Assembly: GCF_046844695.1 (NCBI RefSeq) | Contig: NZ_CP177354.1 | Coordinates: 930,001-994,000, forward strand | Direction: 5' to 3' | Source of the DNA: Pokkaliibacter plantistimulans | GTDB lineage: Bacteria > Pseudomonadota > Gammaproteobacteria > Pseudomonadales > Balneatricaceae | DNA length: 64,000 nucleotides | In this document: positions 1 to 8,598 of the stretch, piece by piece | How positions within the stretch are numbered: position 1 is the first letter of the stretch | Layout: each line of letters starts with the position of its first letter | Notes under the pieces: generated by a model | Seen by the model: the letters and a program-made list of their open reading frames with translations, nothing else | Told to the model about the DNA's origin: nothing | The model's database searches: none | Made by a program: the position numbers and the translations under genes

Positions 1-2155
1 TCTCATCAATGCCGCTGCCGGTGTCTTCCACCTGAATATAGACCTGATCATCTTTCTGGCCGGTGCGCACGGTGACCCTGCCAAACTGCTCGATCGCCTG
101 GGCGGCGTTGATCAGCAGGTTGAGCAGCACCTGATTGATCTGTGAGGGGATGCACTCCACGGCGGGCAGATTGCCGTACTCACGGACGACTTCGGCTTTG
201 TACTTGAGCTCGTTGTGGGCGATGTTGAGGGTGCTTTCCAGACCTTTGTGCACATCGGTCCAGGCCCAGTCGCTATCGCCCCCGTGTGAGAATTCACGCA
301 GATCTTCAATGATCTTCTTCACCCGTCGCGTGCCTTCGCGCGACTCTTCCACCAGTGCCTGCAGGTCATTGATGAGAAAGTCGTAATCCAGCTGGATCTT
401 GAGCTCGTCGAGAGACTGACGGGCCGGGTCACTGCTGGGCAGCAGGGCATGTTCATAGGCCTGATTGAGGCTGAGCAGATCGCCGACGTAATCTCCCATG
501 GCTTCGATATTGGCAGAGATGTAAGCCATGGGATTGTTGATCTCATGGGCCACACCGGCTGCCAGCTGGCCAATGGAGGCCATTTTTTCTGACTGCACCA
601 GCTGCGCCTGCGTTTGTCTCAGCTCATCAATCAGCTGCGCCTTGGCGGTATTTTCCTGATTGAGCTGGTGATTGAGGTCCTGCAGCTCCTGAGTGCGTGT
701 GGTCACCCGCGCTTCCAGCTCCTGATTAAGGTTTTCCAGATTGGTCTTGGCTTCTTCCAGCGCCTGGGTGTATTGTCCCAGCGCCTTACCCATCTGGATC
801 AGGCCGGTGGCGGTCTCCTGGGCCTCACGTACGACAAAGGGTTCCAGATTCTGGTAGTAGTCGCCTTCCCCGATTCGCTTCATGGTGGCCGACAGCGCCT
901 GCAGGGGCATGGCGACCGACTGACTAAGGGTGAATGCCTTGCGATAGAGATAAACAAAGAAGCACAGATAGAACAGTACCAGTACACCGATCATCAGATA
1001 GCCAATGCGATTGAAGCGGGCGTTGAGCACCATGGCATCGGTGTAGATATTGTCATCATCGACCAGCAGCAGGAGCGACCAGTTGGTGCCACGAATGGTA
1101 TGCCAGCTGACCAGCATCAGATCGTTGTTAAGGTTGAGTTCGGTGATGCCACTGTTGGCTTTCTGCATCGCCTGACTGAGCGCCTGCGTATCAGCACGCT
1201 TGTGGAGGTTGAATTCATCGGGTTTGAAAGTGTCCTGCCGAATGGCATCGGCATACGACTGATTGGTCAGCTCTTTCAGGCCCCAGGCCTCTTCACCTTG
1301 CGGCGGCAGGGCCATGATGGTGCCGCTCTTGTCCACCAGAATGCCGTAGCCCTGCCAGGGCACATCAAGATGAAGTATCTGTTTGATCAGTTGTTCCAGG
1401 GTGATGTCCAGCCCAACCACGGCTTCCGGTCCTTTGGCCGGATCACTGCCGGGCAGGTACACCGGGGCGATGCAGGACGTCATCCAGCCCTGTCCGGCCG
1501 GATCGATGTAGACATCCGTCCAGACCGGCCCCTTGCCGGGGTTGTGCTTGATGTCGGCATCGTAGAAGAAGTTGTACTCGGTGATCTTCATGTCGTGGGG
1601 ATACTGATCAATGACATCGAAGTAGGGATAGATGCGATTCATCGAGTCCCGGGTGTTGATGTAGGCCTGCGTCACCAGTGGCTGGGCATCGACCACATCA
1701 CGCATCACGTTATCGAGCTGACCGAGCTGCAGGGCCTTGTCACGCTGCGTCTGGCCAATGGTGTTGATGTTGGAATAAAACAGTGCCGCCCGTCCCGGCA
1801 ATTCACGGGTGGTATGCAGCACGCCGTCGGTCACTGAATAGCGCTGCTGTTCTTCACTGCTGGCCTGATACGGGGTCTGGTAGGCTACCTCGGTCTGACG
1901 CTGGAGCAGTCGGGTCATATGCGCCACACTGTCGAGCTGGTCAGAAATACGCCCGGCCTCAAGATTGGCCACGCCCTGCAGCTGGTCTTTGGCCAGCCGT
2001 TGCAGAGTCTGAATATTCTCGTCGCGGATGATGGCATTGGTCAGCAAGTAGGCTACCACCAGTGCCAGTTCGATCAGAATGATCGGGAGCAGGGCGCTGC
2101 GCAGATAGGAGCGCCACACCAGGCTGAAGAAGGACTGAGAGCGGGGTGTAGTCAT
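1..2155 (-). CDS. Membrane sensor histidine kinase, 3' end outside window
   Basis: The minus strand is open from an ATG at 2155 to the left edge, about 718 codons, with no stop, so the C-terminus is missing. Read from the start: a membrane segment near residues 15-38, a long extracytoplasmic stretch fitting a double Cache sensor, a second membrane segment encoded around 940-1010, a HAMP-like linker, a coiled coil, then a HisKA domain with the H-box AAGVAHEINNPMAYI (phospho-acceptor His537) and an ATPase domain with N-box NQVLLNLLINAAQAI and G1 box VEDTGSGI. This is a classic two-component kinase that autophosphorylates on sensing a small ligand. A response regulator would be expected beyond the left edge. 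The ligand cannot be told. Kinase identity is secure; the Cache assignment is by layout. Confidence 0.88.
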   Translation of the reverse strand, partial: MTTPRSQSFFSLVWRSYLRSALLPIILIELALVVAYLLTNAIIRDENIQTLQRLAKDQLQGVANLEAGRISDQLDSVAHMTRLLQRQTEVAYQTPYQASSEEQQRYSVTDGVLHTTRELPGRAALFYSNINTIGQTQRDKALQLGQLDNVMRDVVDAQPLVTQAYINTRDSMNRIYPYFDVIDQYPHDMKITEYNFFYDADIKHNPGKGPVWTDVYIDPAGQGWMTSCIAPVYLPGSDPAKGPEAVVGLDITLEQLIKQILHLDVPWQGYGILVDKSGTIMALPPQGEEAWGLKELTNQSYADAIRQDTFKPDEFNLHKRADTQALSQAMQKANSGITELNLNNDLMLVSWHTIRGTNWSLLLLVDDDNIYTDAMVLNARFNRIGYLMIGVLVLFYLCFFVYLYRKAFTLSQSVAMPLQALSATMKRIGEGDYYQNLEPFVVREAQETATGLIQMGKALGQYTQALEEAKTNLENLNQELEARVTTRTQELQDLNHQLNQENTAKAQLIDELRQTQAQLVQSEKMASIGQLAAGVAHEINNPMAYISANIEAMGDYVGDLLSLNQAYEHALLPSSDPARQSLDELKIQLDYDFLINDLQALVEESREGTRRVKKIIEDLREFSHGGDSDWAWTDVHKGLESTLNIAHNELKYKAEVVREYGNLPAVECIPSQINQVLLNLLINAAQAIEQFGRVTVRTGQKDDQVYIQVEDTGSGIDE

Positions 2156-2306
2156 GACCGTGATCCAATAGGCATGCAACAGAGGACCTGCCTGACCGCC
2201 ATTGAGAACTGCCGGATGACATAGAGGCGGGTGTGGCAAATCACATTTCTACCTGATGCGCGTCAAACAGCAGCAGGCCTTAAGGTGTCTTTTGAGACAC
2301 TTATAA

Positions 2307-3131
2307 CTAAGCGGCAAATCCATTTCTGCCCCGAACGTGCCAGCTTTCACAGGTTTGCTGAAAAGCATAGCCGCCGGGGGAAAAACTGCACTCCCGCACG
2401 CTGATCAGCCCTGCCTGATCGCGGCTGAGGCCGAGACTGGAGCGGGTCCCGTAACCGGGGCTGGCAATAAAACAGGAAGACAGACGCTGCTCCCACTCCA
2501 CGCTGATGCCGGTATCGGGCAACTCTGCAGTGGGCGCCTGCTGACGGCTGCCAAGCAAACGTGGCAACGAGGGCAGATCGCGTCCGGCCGCGAGCCAGTG
2601 TTGCATGGCCTGACGGGCCTGCTGTGTTTTCGGCCAGTGGCTGTGCAGCCGGGCGTTGGACAGCGTATACAGGCCCGGTTGCAGACGTTCGGGCCAGGGC
2701 AGACGGTTACTGCAATAGATCACTTCATCCGGGCTGCCGAGCAGCAGGTTGAAACCGGCGTAGTGGTGGCCCTGTTCCAGCACCTGCAGTGCATAGTCAA
2801 AGGCCGACAGGCTGTAGGGGGAGCGGCTGTCCTCATGCTCGGTATCCATCTCCAGCTGGCGCAGATAGCCGCTCACCAGTTCGCCCCGGCTGCGCAGGTG
2901 ATCCGCCTTGCCACTGCCTTCACGGACGTTGGTCAGTGCGGCCCAGTAACCGGCGCGATTGATGACGAACCAGCTCCCGCCTGCCTGCAGGTCCTGTCCG
3001 CCCCAACATTGAGGAAATTCCGGCCACCAGCGCCCACTGCGGGTCGGACGCTGATAGAATTCGTCGCGATTGGCGGCCAGCAGCAGTGGATAGTCAGGAT
3101 CATGCTGCCAGGCCAGAACCAGCAAACACAT
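2307..3131 (-). CDS. NRDE (TANGO2-like) family protein
   Basis: A 274-residue protein starting MCLLVLAW, with the family-naming motif Asn-Arg-Asp-Glu at residues 21-24 (LLLAANRDEFYQRP) and the following RWWPEF and GGSWFVINRAGYWAALTN blocks. The family is related to eukaryotic TANGO2 and has an Ntn-hydrolase-like look with a cysteine at position 2; its reaction is not established. The open frame extends upstream to 3584, but the start at 3131 is chosen because AAGGAG lies seven bases before it and the family begins at MCL. It is divergent from the TauE/SafE-type permease, with about 90 bases between the two starts. No signal peptide or membrane segment is visible, so it is probably cytosolic. 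Confidence 0.82.
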   Translation of the reverse strand: MCLLVLAWQHDPDYPLLLAANRDEFYQRPTRSGRWWPEFPQCWGGQDLQAGGSWFVINRAGYWAALTNVREGSGKADHLRSRGELVSGYLRQLEMDTEHEDSRSPYSLSAFDYALQVLEQGHHYAGFNLLLGSPDEVIYCSNRLPWPERLQPGLYTLSNARLHSHWPKTQQARQAMQHWLAAGRDLPSLPRLLGSRQQAPTAELPDTGISVEWEQRLSSCFIASPGYGTRSSLGLSRDQAGLISVRECSFSPGGYAFQQTCESWHVRGRNGFAA

Positions 3132-3221
3132 GGTGGGCTCCTTGTCTGCCGTGTCATGCCTTGCGTGAGCTATGACACGGAGGAATGGATGGGAGGCCAG
3201 TATGCCGAGTGAGCGAATTTG

Positions 3222-4007
3222 ATGTCTATTTTTTTGCTGTATCTGCTGTTGGGAGCGGTGGCGGGAGTGCTGGCCGGGTTGTTTGGCATCGGCGGTGGCA
3301 TGGTGGTTGTACCGGCACTGATCTTTGCTTTCGGTGCCCAGCATCTGCCGGTGGACGTCCTGACCCATCTGGCCGTGGGGACCTCGCTGGCGTGCATTAT
3401 CGGCACCGCGATCAGTTCCATCATCGCCCATCATCAGAAGGGCGGGGTGCTGTGGCCGATTTTTACCAGCTGTACGCTGGGCATTCTGCTCGGCGCGGCA
3501 CTGGGGGTGAAAACAGCGGTGCTGCTGCCGGGTGCCTTGCTGCAAAAACTGATTGGTATCTTTGCTATCTGTGTGGCTCTGCAAATGGCGTTGAATCTCA
3601 AGCCCAAAGCCAGCCGCGGACTGCCCGGCAAGCCCGGTCTGGTGGGCGCGGGCGGGGTTATTGGCTGGGCATCGGCGATTTTTGGTATCGGTGGCGGCAC
3701 CCTGACTGTGCCGTTTCTCACCTGGTGCAATGTCAGTATGCAGCAGGCTGTGGGCACCTCAGCGGCGCTGGGGTTGCCGATTGCCATCGTCGGTGCGGCG
3801 ACCAATATCGTCGCTGGCTGGGATGCGCCGGGTCTGCCGCAGTGGAGTCTGGGTTATGTTTATCTGCCCGCCGTGCTGGGAATTGTGATCGCCAGCACGC
3901 CATTCGCCCGTGTGGGCGCCAGACTGGCGCATCGTCTGCCCGGTCATATTTTGAAACGGGCCTTTGCTTTATTGTTGGTGATTGTCGGCATACGGTTCCT
4001 GCTTTGA
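3222..4007 (+). CDS. TSUP (TauE/SafE) family permease
   Basis: A very hydrophobic protein of 261 residues with two repeated halves, each carrying the glycine-rich family motif: FGIGGGMVVVPAL near residue 22 and FGIGGGTLTVPFL near residue 155. This internal repeat and about eight membrane segments are typical of the TauE/SafE family, which moves sulfur-containing or small organic anions such as sulfite or sulfoacetate across the inner membrane. The substrate cannot be read from sequence. I take ATG at 3222; a TTG directly before it (3219) is in frame. The ribosome site is weak. It lies 68 bases upstream of lgt and may be cotranscribed. Confidence 0.85.
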   Translation: MSIFLLYLLLGAVAGVLAGLFGIGGGMVVVPALIFAFGAQHLPVDVLTHLAVGTSLACIIGTAISSIIAHHQKGGVLWPIFTSCTLGILLGAALGVKTAVLLPGALLQKLIGIFAICVALQMALNLKPKASRGLPGKPGLVGAGGVIGWASAIFGIGGGTLTVPFLTWCNVSMQQAVGTSAALGLPIAIVGAATNIVAGWDAPGLPQWSLGYVYLPAVLGIVIASTPFARVGARLAHRLPGHILKRAFALLLVIVGIRFLL

Positions 4008-4075
4008 TGATCGAGTGCGTAACCGCAGCCAGGGTTCTTGGCCAGCCGCCATGTTAAGGGTGCCACGGAAAAACT

Positions 4076-4861
4076 ATGCTTACCTATCCTCAGATTGACC
4101 CCATTGCCATTGAGCTTGGGCCCCTCAAGGTTCACTGGTACGGACTGATGTATCTGGTCGGCTTTTCTGCCGCCTGGTTACTGGGCCAGCAACGCCGTGA
4201 ACGTTTTGGTCTCAGCAAGGAGCAGTTATCTGATCTGATCTTCTATGGTGCGCTCGGCGTGGTGCTGGGCGGGCGGATCGGCTATGTGCTGTTCTACAAC
4301 TTTGACCGCTTTCTGGCCGACCCTAAATGGCTGTTTTATGTCTGGGAAGGCGGCATGTCGTTCCATGGTGGCCTGCTTGGTGTGACCGCGGTGACACTGT
4401 GGCAGTCGCGTAAACTGGGTCTGTCACTGCTCAGTCTGGGGGACTTTGTCGCACCGCTGGTGCCCATCGGTCTGGGGGCGGGTCGTATTGGCAACTTTAT
4501 CGGTGGCGAGCTGTGGGGGCGGCCGACGGATGTGCCCTGGGCTATGGTGTTTCCCCGCGCTGACAACCTGCCACGCCATCCGTCCCAGCTGTACGAATTT
4601 GTACTGGAAGGCATCGTACTCTTTACCGTACTCTGGCTGTTTTCGCGCAAGCCGCGTCCGGCAGGGGCGGTGTCAGGGTTATTCCTGATTGGCTATGGCC
4701 TCAGCCGTATCATTGTTGAATTCTTCCGTCAGCCGGATGAACAGCTGGGCTACATTGCCTGGGGCTGGCTGACGCAGGGACAGCTACTGAGCCTGCCGAT
4801 GCTGGCCGTCGGTGCCGGCTTTATTGTTTACGCGTATCAGAGCAAACGCGCCATCCACTGA
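4076..4861 (+). CDS. lgt: Prolipoprotein diacylglyceryl transferase
   Basis: Inner-membrane enzyme of 261 residues that transfers diacylglycerol from phosphatidylglycerol to the lipobox cysteine of prolipoproteins, the first step of lipoprotein maturation. The N-terminal block PIAIELGPLKVHWYGLMY, the HGGLLG block and the Lgt signature GRIGNFIGGELWGR are present. The arginine and first asparagine of the signature, known to be needed in E. coli, are kept, while the second asparagine of the usual GRxGNFxNGE pattern is glycine here. About seven membrane segments can be seen. It is followed after 53 bases by thyA and then folA on the same strand, an lgt-thyA-folA order common in gammaproteobacteria. 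Lipoproteins in this window that depend on it include PilP and the product at 21145. Confidence 0.96.
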   Translation: MLTYPQIDPIAIELGPLKVHWYGLMYLVGFSAAWLLGQQRRERFGLSKEQLSDLIFYGALGVVLGGRIGYVLFYNFDRFLADPKWLFYVWEGGMSFHGGLLGVTAVTLWQSRKLGLSLLSLGDFVAPLVPIGLGAGRIGNFIGGELWGRPTDVPWAMVFPRADNLPRHPSQLYEFVLEGIVLFTVLWLFSRKPRPAGAVSGLFLIGYGLSRIIVEFFRQPDEQLGYIAWGWLTQGQLLSLPMLAVGAGFIVYAYQSKRAIH

Positions 4862-4914
4862 TGGCGCAGGCGCCGTCACTGAGGCAGCTGGCGGCGTGAC
4901 GACAAGGTGTATCT

Positions 4915-5766
4915 ATGAAGCAATATCTGCAACTCTGCCAGCGCATCATTGATGAAGGCGTATGGGTTGAGAATGAGCGTACCGGCAAGCGCTGCCTGAC
5001 GGTGATCAACGCTGACCTCAACTACCGTGTCGGCGCCAATGAGTTTCCGCTGATCACCACCCGCAAGAGCTACTGGAAGGCAGCCATTGCCGAACTGCTG
5101 GGCTATCTGCGGGGGTATAGCAGCGCCGCTGATTTCCGTGCACTGGGCACCCGAACCTGGGATGCCAATGCCAACGACAACGGCGCCTGGCTGAACAACC
5201 CCTACCGTACCGGTGAGGATGATATGGGCCGGGTCTACGGTGTGCAGGGACGCAGTTGGGCCAAGCCTGACGGCGGCCATCTGGATCAGGTGCGCAAGGT
5301 GGTGGATAACCTGAGCCGTGGTCTCGATGACCGTGGCGAAATCATCACCTTCTATAACCCCGGCGAGTTCCACATGGGTTGCCTGCGGCCGTGCATGCAC
5401 ACTCATACCTTCTCGCTGCTGGGCGATACGCTGCATCTGACTTCCTATCAGCGTTCCTGTGATGTGCCGCTGGGGCTGAACTTCAATCAGGTGCAGGTGT
5501 TCACCTTCCTGGCCCTGATGGCGCAGATCACTGGCCATAAGGCCGGGATGGCCTATCACAAGATCGTCAATGCCCATATCTATGAGGATCAGCTGGCGCT
5601 GATGCGCGATGTACAGCTCAAGCGGGAACCCTTCCCGGCACCGCAGCTGCGTATCAACCCGTCGATTCGCCGTCTGGAAGATCTGGAAACCTGGGTGACG
5701 CTGGATGACTTCGAGGTGGAGGGTTACCGCTGCCACGATCCCATTCAGTATCCGTTCTCGGTGTAG
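4915..5766 (+). CDS. thyA: Thymidylate synthase
   Basis: A 283-residue folate-dependent enzyme that methylates dUMP to dTMP using methylenetetrahydrofolate and releases dihydrofolate. The nucleophile is Cys160 in LRPCMHTHTF, followed by the phosphate- and dUMP-binding block YQRSCDVPLGLNFNQ (Arg180, Asp183, Asn191) and HIYEDQ. It is longer than the 264-residue E. coli enzyme, and the active-site loop reads PCMHTHTF in place of the E. coli form, which marks the longer ThyA subgroup found in several marine and soil gammaproteobacteria. Position between lgt and folA makes sense because the dihydrofolate it produces is recycled by the FolA product encoded 48 bases downstream. Confidence 0.96.
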   Translation: MKQYLQLCQRIIDEGVWVENERTGKRCLTVINADLNYRVGANEFPLITTRKSYWKAAIAELLGYLRGYSSAADFRALGTRTWDANANDNGAWLNNPYRTGEDDMGRVYGVQGRSWAKPDGGHLDQVRKVVDNLSRGLDDRGEIITFYNPGEFHMGCLRPCMHTHTFSLLGDTLHLTSYQRSCDVPLGLNFNQVQVFTFLALMAQITGHKAGMAYHKIVNAHIYEDQLALMRDVQLKREPFPAPQLRINPSIRRLEDLETWVTLDDFEVEGYRCHDPIQYPFSV

Positions 5767-5814
5767 GCTGCGCCTGCACCACCCCTGATCTGCCCTGCAA
5801 TCGGAAATACGCTC

Positions 5815-6321
5815 ATGAAACTTGCTGCCATCGTCGCCGCCAGTCAGAACAATGTCATCGGTATCGACAATAAACTGCCGTGGTATCTGCCGGAGGATCT
5901 CAAGTACTTCAAGCAGGTGACCATGGGCAAGCCCATCCTGATGGGCCGCAAGACCTTCGACTCCATCGGCCGGCCGTTACCCGGACGCACTAACATCGTT
6001 ATTACCCGTCAGACTGACTGGCAGCATGACGGCGTCAAGGTGGTGCACAGCCTGCCGCAGGCCATTGCTCTGGCTGAGGCAGAATGCCTGATCGGTGGCA
6101 GTGATGAGTGCATGATTATCGGTGGTGCCCAGCTCTACAACGAGGCGCTGCCACACTGTCAGCGGCTCTATCTGACCCGGGTCTGGGCCGATATTGAGGG
6201 AGATGCCTTCTTCCCCGTGCTGAATGATGCCGACTGGCAGGAGCAGGGGCGTATCGATCATCAGCCCACCGAACGTAATCCCCATGCCTACAGCTTTCTG
6301 GTGCTTGATCGCCGGTATTAA
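5815..6321 (+). CDS. folA: Dihydrofolate reductase
   Basis: A 168-residue NADPH-dependent reductase that converts dihydrofolate to tetrahydrofolate; target of trimethoprim in the family. The N-terminal block VIGIDNKLPWYLPEDLKYF carries the catalytic acid Asp28 (E. coli Asp27), followed by MGRKTFDSIGRPLPGR and the IIGGAQLYNEAL cofactor block. Length fits chromosomal DHFR (about 160). It is the third gene after lgt and thyA, all on the plus strand with short gaps, and directly serves ThyA by regenerating its spent cofactor. Confidence 0.96.
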   Translation: MKLAAIVAASQNNVIGIDNKLPWYLPEDLKYFKQVTMGKPILMGRKTFDSIGRPLPGRTNIVITRQTDWQHDGVKVVHSLPQAIALAEAECLIGGSDECMIIGGAQLYNEALPHCQRLYLTRVWADIEGDAFFPVLNDADWQEQGRIDHQPTERNPHAYSFLVLDRRY

Positions 6322-6517
6322 AGCTGTTCAACGAAAGCGCATATCTCCCTTTTGGCAGACCGTACCAACGCCAATTCTGCCGATCTTGTACTAAGCTTCC
6401 AGCACGGGCTGCCGACATCCCGCAGGGGTTCAACCTGACGGTCTGTCGGTGCGGCCTGTAGTCGTTCCCATCATCTGTTCGTTGTCCTGCATTGGGAATA
6501 CCACAAGAGGATGTTGT

Positions 6518-8413
6518 ATGAATCTGTCACTGCGTGCGCGCCTGCTGGGCGTCAGTATCGTTGCCGTGTGCGTGATCGTGCTGGCGCTGGTGTGGGAAAC
6601 CAACATCACCATGCGTCAGCAGATGCTGGACCAGTTGCTGAAGGATGCCCAGCATTTCGCCGGTGCTTATGGTGAGGGAGTGGGGCAGTGGCTGCATGAC
6701 CGCCAGCAGGCCATGACGTCCCTCAAGAAGCAGATCGAAGACCATCCGCAGGACAGCCCCTACGCCGCCATTCTGCAAACACACAATGCCGCGGGTTTTG
6801 CCCTGACCTACTACGGCAATGAGCAGGGGCAGATGTTCCGCCAGGATCCGGCGCTGGACAAGAACAACGCCAGCTATGATCCGCGCAAGCGTGACTGGTA
6901 TCAGCAGGCGCTGAAAGAGAACCGGGCGATTGTCACCGCACCTTACATCAGCGCCACCCTCAAGCAGCTGGTCGTGACGCTGGCGGAGCCGGTAAAGGCC
7001 AGTGGCGCAGTCATCGGTGCGGTCGGTGCCAACCTGACGCTGGAGCAGCTGACCAAACGTACCAATGCACTGGATGTGCCGGGCAAGGGCTACGCCATTC
7101 TGGTGGATCGCAGCGACCAGATCATCACCCATCCGCATACCGACTTGCAGACCAAGTCTGCCGGTGAGCTGAGTCCGCTGTTTGACAGCAGCCACCTGCC
7201 TCAGCTGATCAGTGATAACCGCCTGTTTGAAACGTCACTGGATCAGCGTGAGCGCTTTGTCTATGCCCAGGCTATTCCGCAGACCAACTGGGCGCTGATC
7301 TTCGTGATGGACAAAGCCACCCTGATGGCACCGATCTATGACCTGCTGATCACCCAGATCGGTATCGCCGTGGTGCTGCTGGCCCTCTTTACCCTGGCGC
7401 TGATCTACCTGTTCAAGGTGCTGTTCCGCAATCTGGAGCGTGTCGCCGTCGCGCTGGAAGACATCGCCGAAGGGGAAGGCGACCTGACCGTGCGCATTCA
7501 GGTCAGCAGCAAGGATGAGATTGGCCGTCTGGCCGGTGGTTTCAATCGCTTTGTTGAACGTATGCAGGGCATTATCAGCCGTCTGCATGGCACCTCGGTG
7601 CAGCTGACTGGCGAAGCCGATGGGGTTGCTGGTGCTGCTCACAACCGCAGCCAGCGGGTGCAGCTGCAGCAGGATGAAATTCATATGGTAGCCACGGCGG
7701 TCACCGAGATGGCCATGGCGACTCAGGAAATCGCCGGCAATGCTGAGCGCACTGCCTCTGCCGCGCAGGATTCGGTCAGCCTCAGCCATGAAGGCCGGGT
7801 GCAGGTGGAAAAAAGCCAGGGCTCAATTCGCAGCCTGGCGGATGAAGTGGAGCAGGCCACCAGCACCATTGCCGAACTGAATCAGCACGCGCAGCAGATC
7901 AGTGGCATTCTGGCCACCATCAGCGGTATTGCCGAGCAGACCAATCTGCTGGCGCTGAATGCGGCCATTGAAGCGGCCCGCGCCGGTGAGCAGGGCCGGG
8001 GCTTTGCCGTGGTGGCCGATGAAGTCCGCGTGCTGTCACAGCGGACCCATGCCTCCACTGCGGAGATCCAGACCATGATCGAGACCCTGCAGCAGACCAC
8101 TGCCCGGGCGGTGACGATCATGGAGCGTGGGCATCGGCTGGCCCGTACCAGCGTGGGTGATGCCGATGCGGCGCATCAGCGTCTGGGGCAGATCACTGAA
8201 GCCATCTCCAGTATTGCCGACATGGCCACCCAGATTGCGTCGGCAGCGGAGGAGCAAACCTCCGTCACTAATGAAATCAATCGCAATACTGAAGCCATTC
8301 GCGGCGTGGCCAGTGACATGGCAGAAGAAAGCGAGCAGGCGGCAGCGCAGGCCAGGGTGCTGCATCAGCTGGCCCGTCAGGTCGAGCAGGAAGTCGGGCG
8401 CTTCCGTCTCTGA
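6518..8413 (+). CDS. Methyl-accepting chemotaxis protein with dCache sensor
   Basis: A 631-residue chemoreceptor. The start at ATG 6518 is preferred over upstream in-frame codons because AGAGG sits seven bases before it and the protein then opens with a basic stretch and membrane segment (residues about 7-30). The periplasmic part to about residue 285 has features of a double Cache domain, including DPRKRDWYQQALKE and the IGAVGANLTLEQL strand. A second membrane segment is followed by HAMP (about 305-360) and the signalling hairpin with its tip EQTNLLALNAAIEAARAGEQGRG cut as two blocks around residue 500. Cache chemoreceptors usually bind amino acids, organic acids or amines. No CheR-binding pentapeptide is visible at the C-terminus, which ends VGRFRL. 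Confidence 0.93.
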   Translation: MNLSLRARLLGVSIVAVCVIVLALVWETNITMRQQMLDQLLKDAQHFAGAYGEGVGQWLHDRQQAMTSLKKQIEDHPQDSPYAAILQTHNAAGFALTYYGNEQGQMFRQDPALDKNNASYDPRKRDWYQQALKENRAIVTAPYISATLKQLVVTLAEPVKASGAVIGAVGANLTLEQLTKRTNALDVPGKGYAILVDRSDQIITHPHTDLQTKSAGELSPLFDSSHLPQLISDNRLFETSLDQRERFVYAQAIPQTNWALIFVMDKATLMAPIYDLLITQIGIAVVLLALFTLALIYLFKVLFRNLERVAVALEDIAEGEGDLTVRIQVSSKDEIGRLAGGFNRFVERMQGIISRLHGTSVQLTGEADGVAGAAHNRSQRVQLQQDEIHMVATAVTEMAMATQEIAGNAERTASAAQDSVSLSHEGRVQVEKSQGSIRSLADEVEQATSTIAELNQHAQQISGILATISGIAEQTNLLALNAAIEAARAGEQGRGFAVVADEVRVLSQRTHASTAEIQTMIETLQQTTARAVTIMERGHRLARTSVGDADAAHQRLGQITEAISSIADMATQIASAAEEQTSVTNEINRNTEAIRGVASDMAEESEQAAAQARVLHQLARQVEQEVGRFRL

Positions 8414-8537
8414 TTTTTGTCTCGGTTGTAGTGCTGAGAAACGGTCGCGCGATCACCGTAAGGTGACAAGAGCTGGGGAGGGGTGAACAGACACCGCTGC
8501 TTCAGCGTCTTGTCCGGATCAGCGGACTAGGCACTGT

Positions 8538-8564
8538 ATCTGGCCTGTATCAGTCAGGCCAGAT
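8538..8564. terminator. Hairpin between convergent genes
   Basis: ATCTGGCCTG (8538-8547) and CAGGCCAGAT (8555-8564) form a perfect 10-bp stem with a 7-base loop in the gap between the convergent chemoreceptor and antiporter genes. There is no strong T-tract on either side, so it may be a weak bidirectional terminator or an mRNA 3'-end stabiliser. Confidence 0.45.
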
Positions 8565-8598
8565 GCGACGTTGCAGGGCATGCATGGGGCGGACACGC

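Noticed and set aside
614..1837. 407-codon plus-strand frame
   Set aside because: It lies antisense to the sensor kinase, whose motifs (H, N and G1 boxes) are clear on the minus strand; the kinase frame has no stop before the left edge.
2337..3212. 291-codon plus-strand frame over the NRDE gene
   Set aside because: Antisense shadow; the minus-strand frame carries the NRDE motif and a ribosome site.
3132..3584. N-terminal extension of the NRDE gene to 3584
   Set aside because: The extra 151 codons are antisense to the permease gene, low-complexity Gln/His/Arg-rich, and the family starts at MCL.
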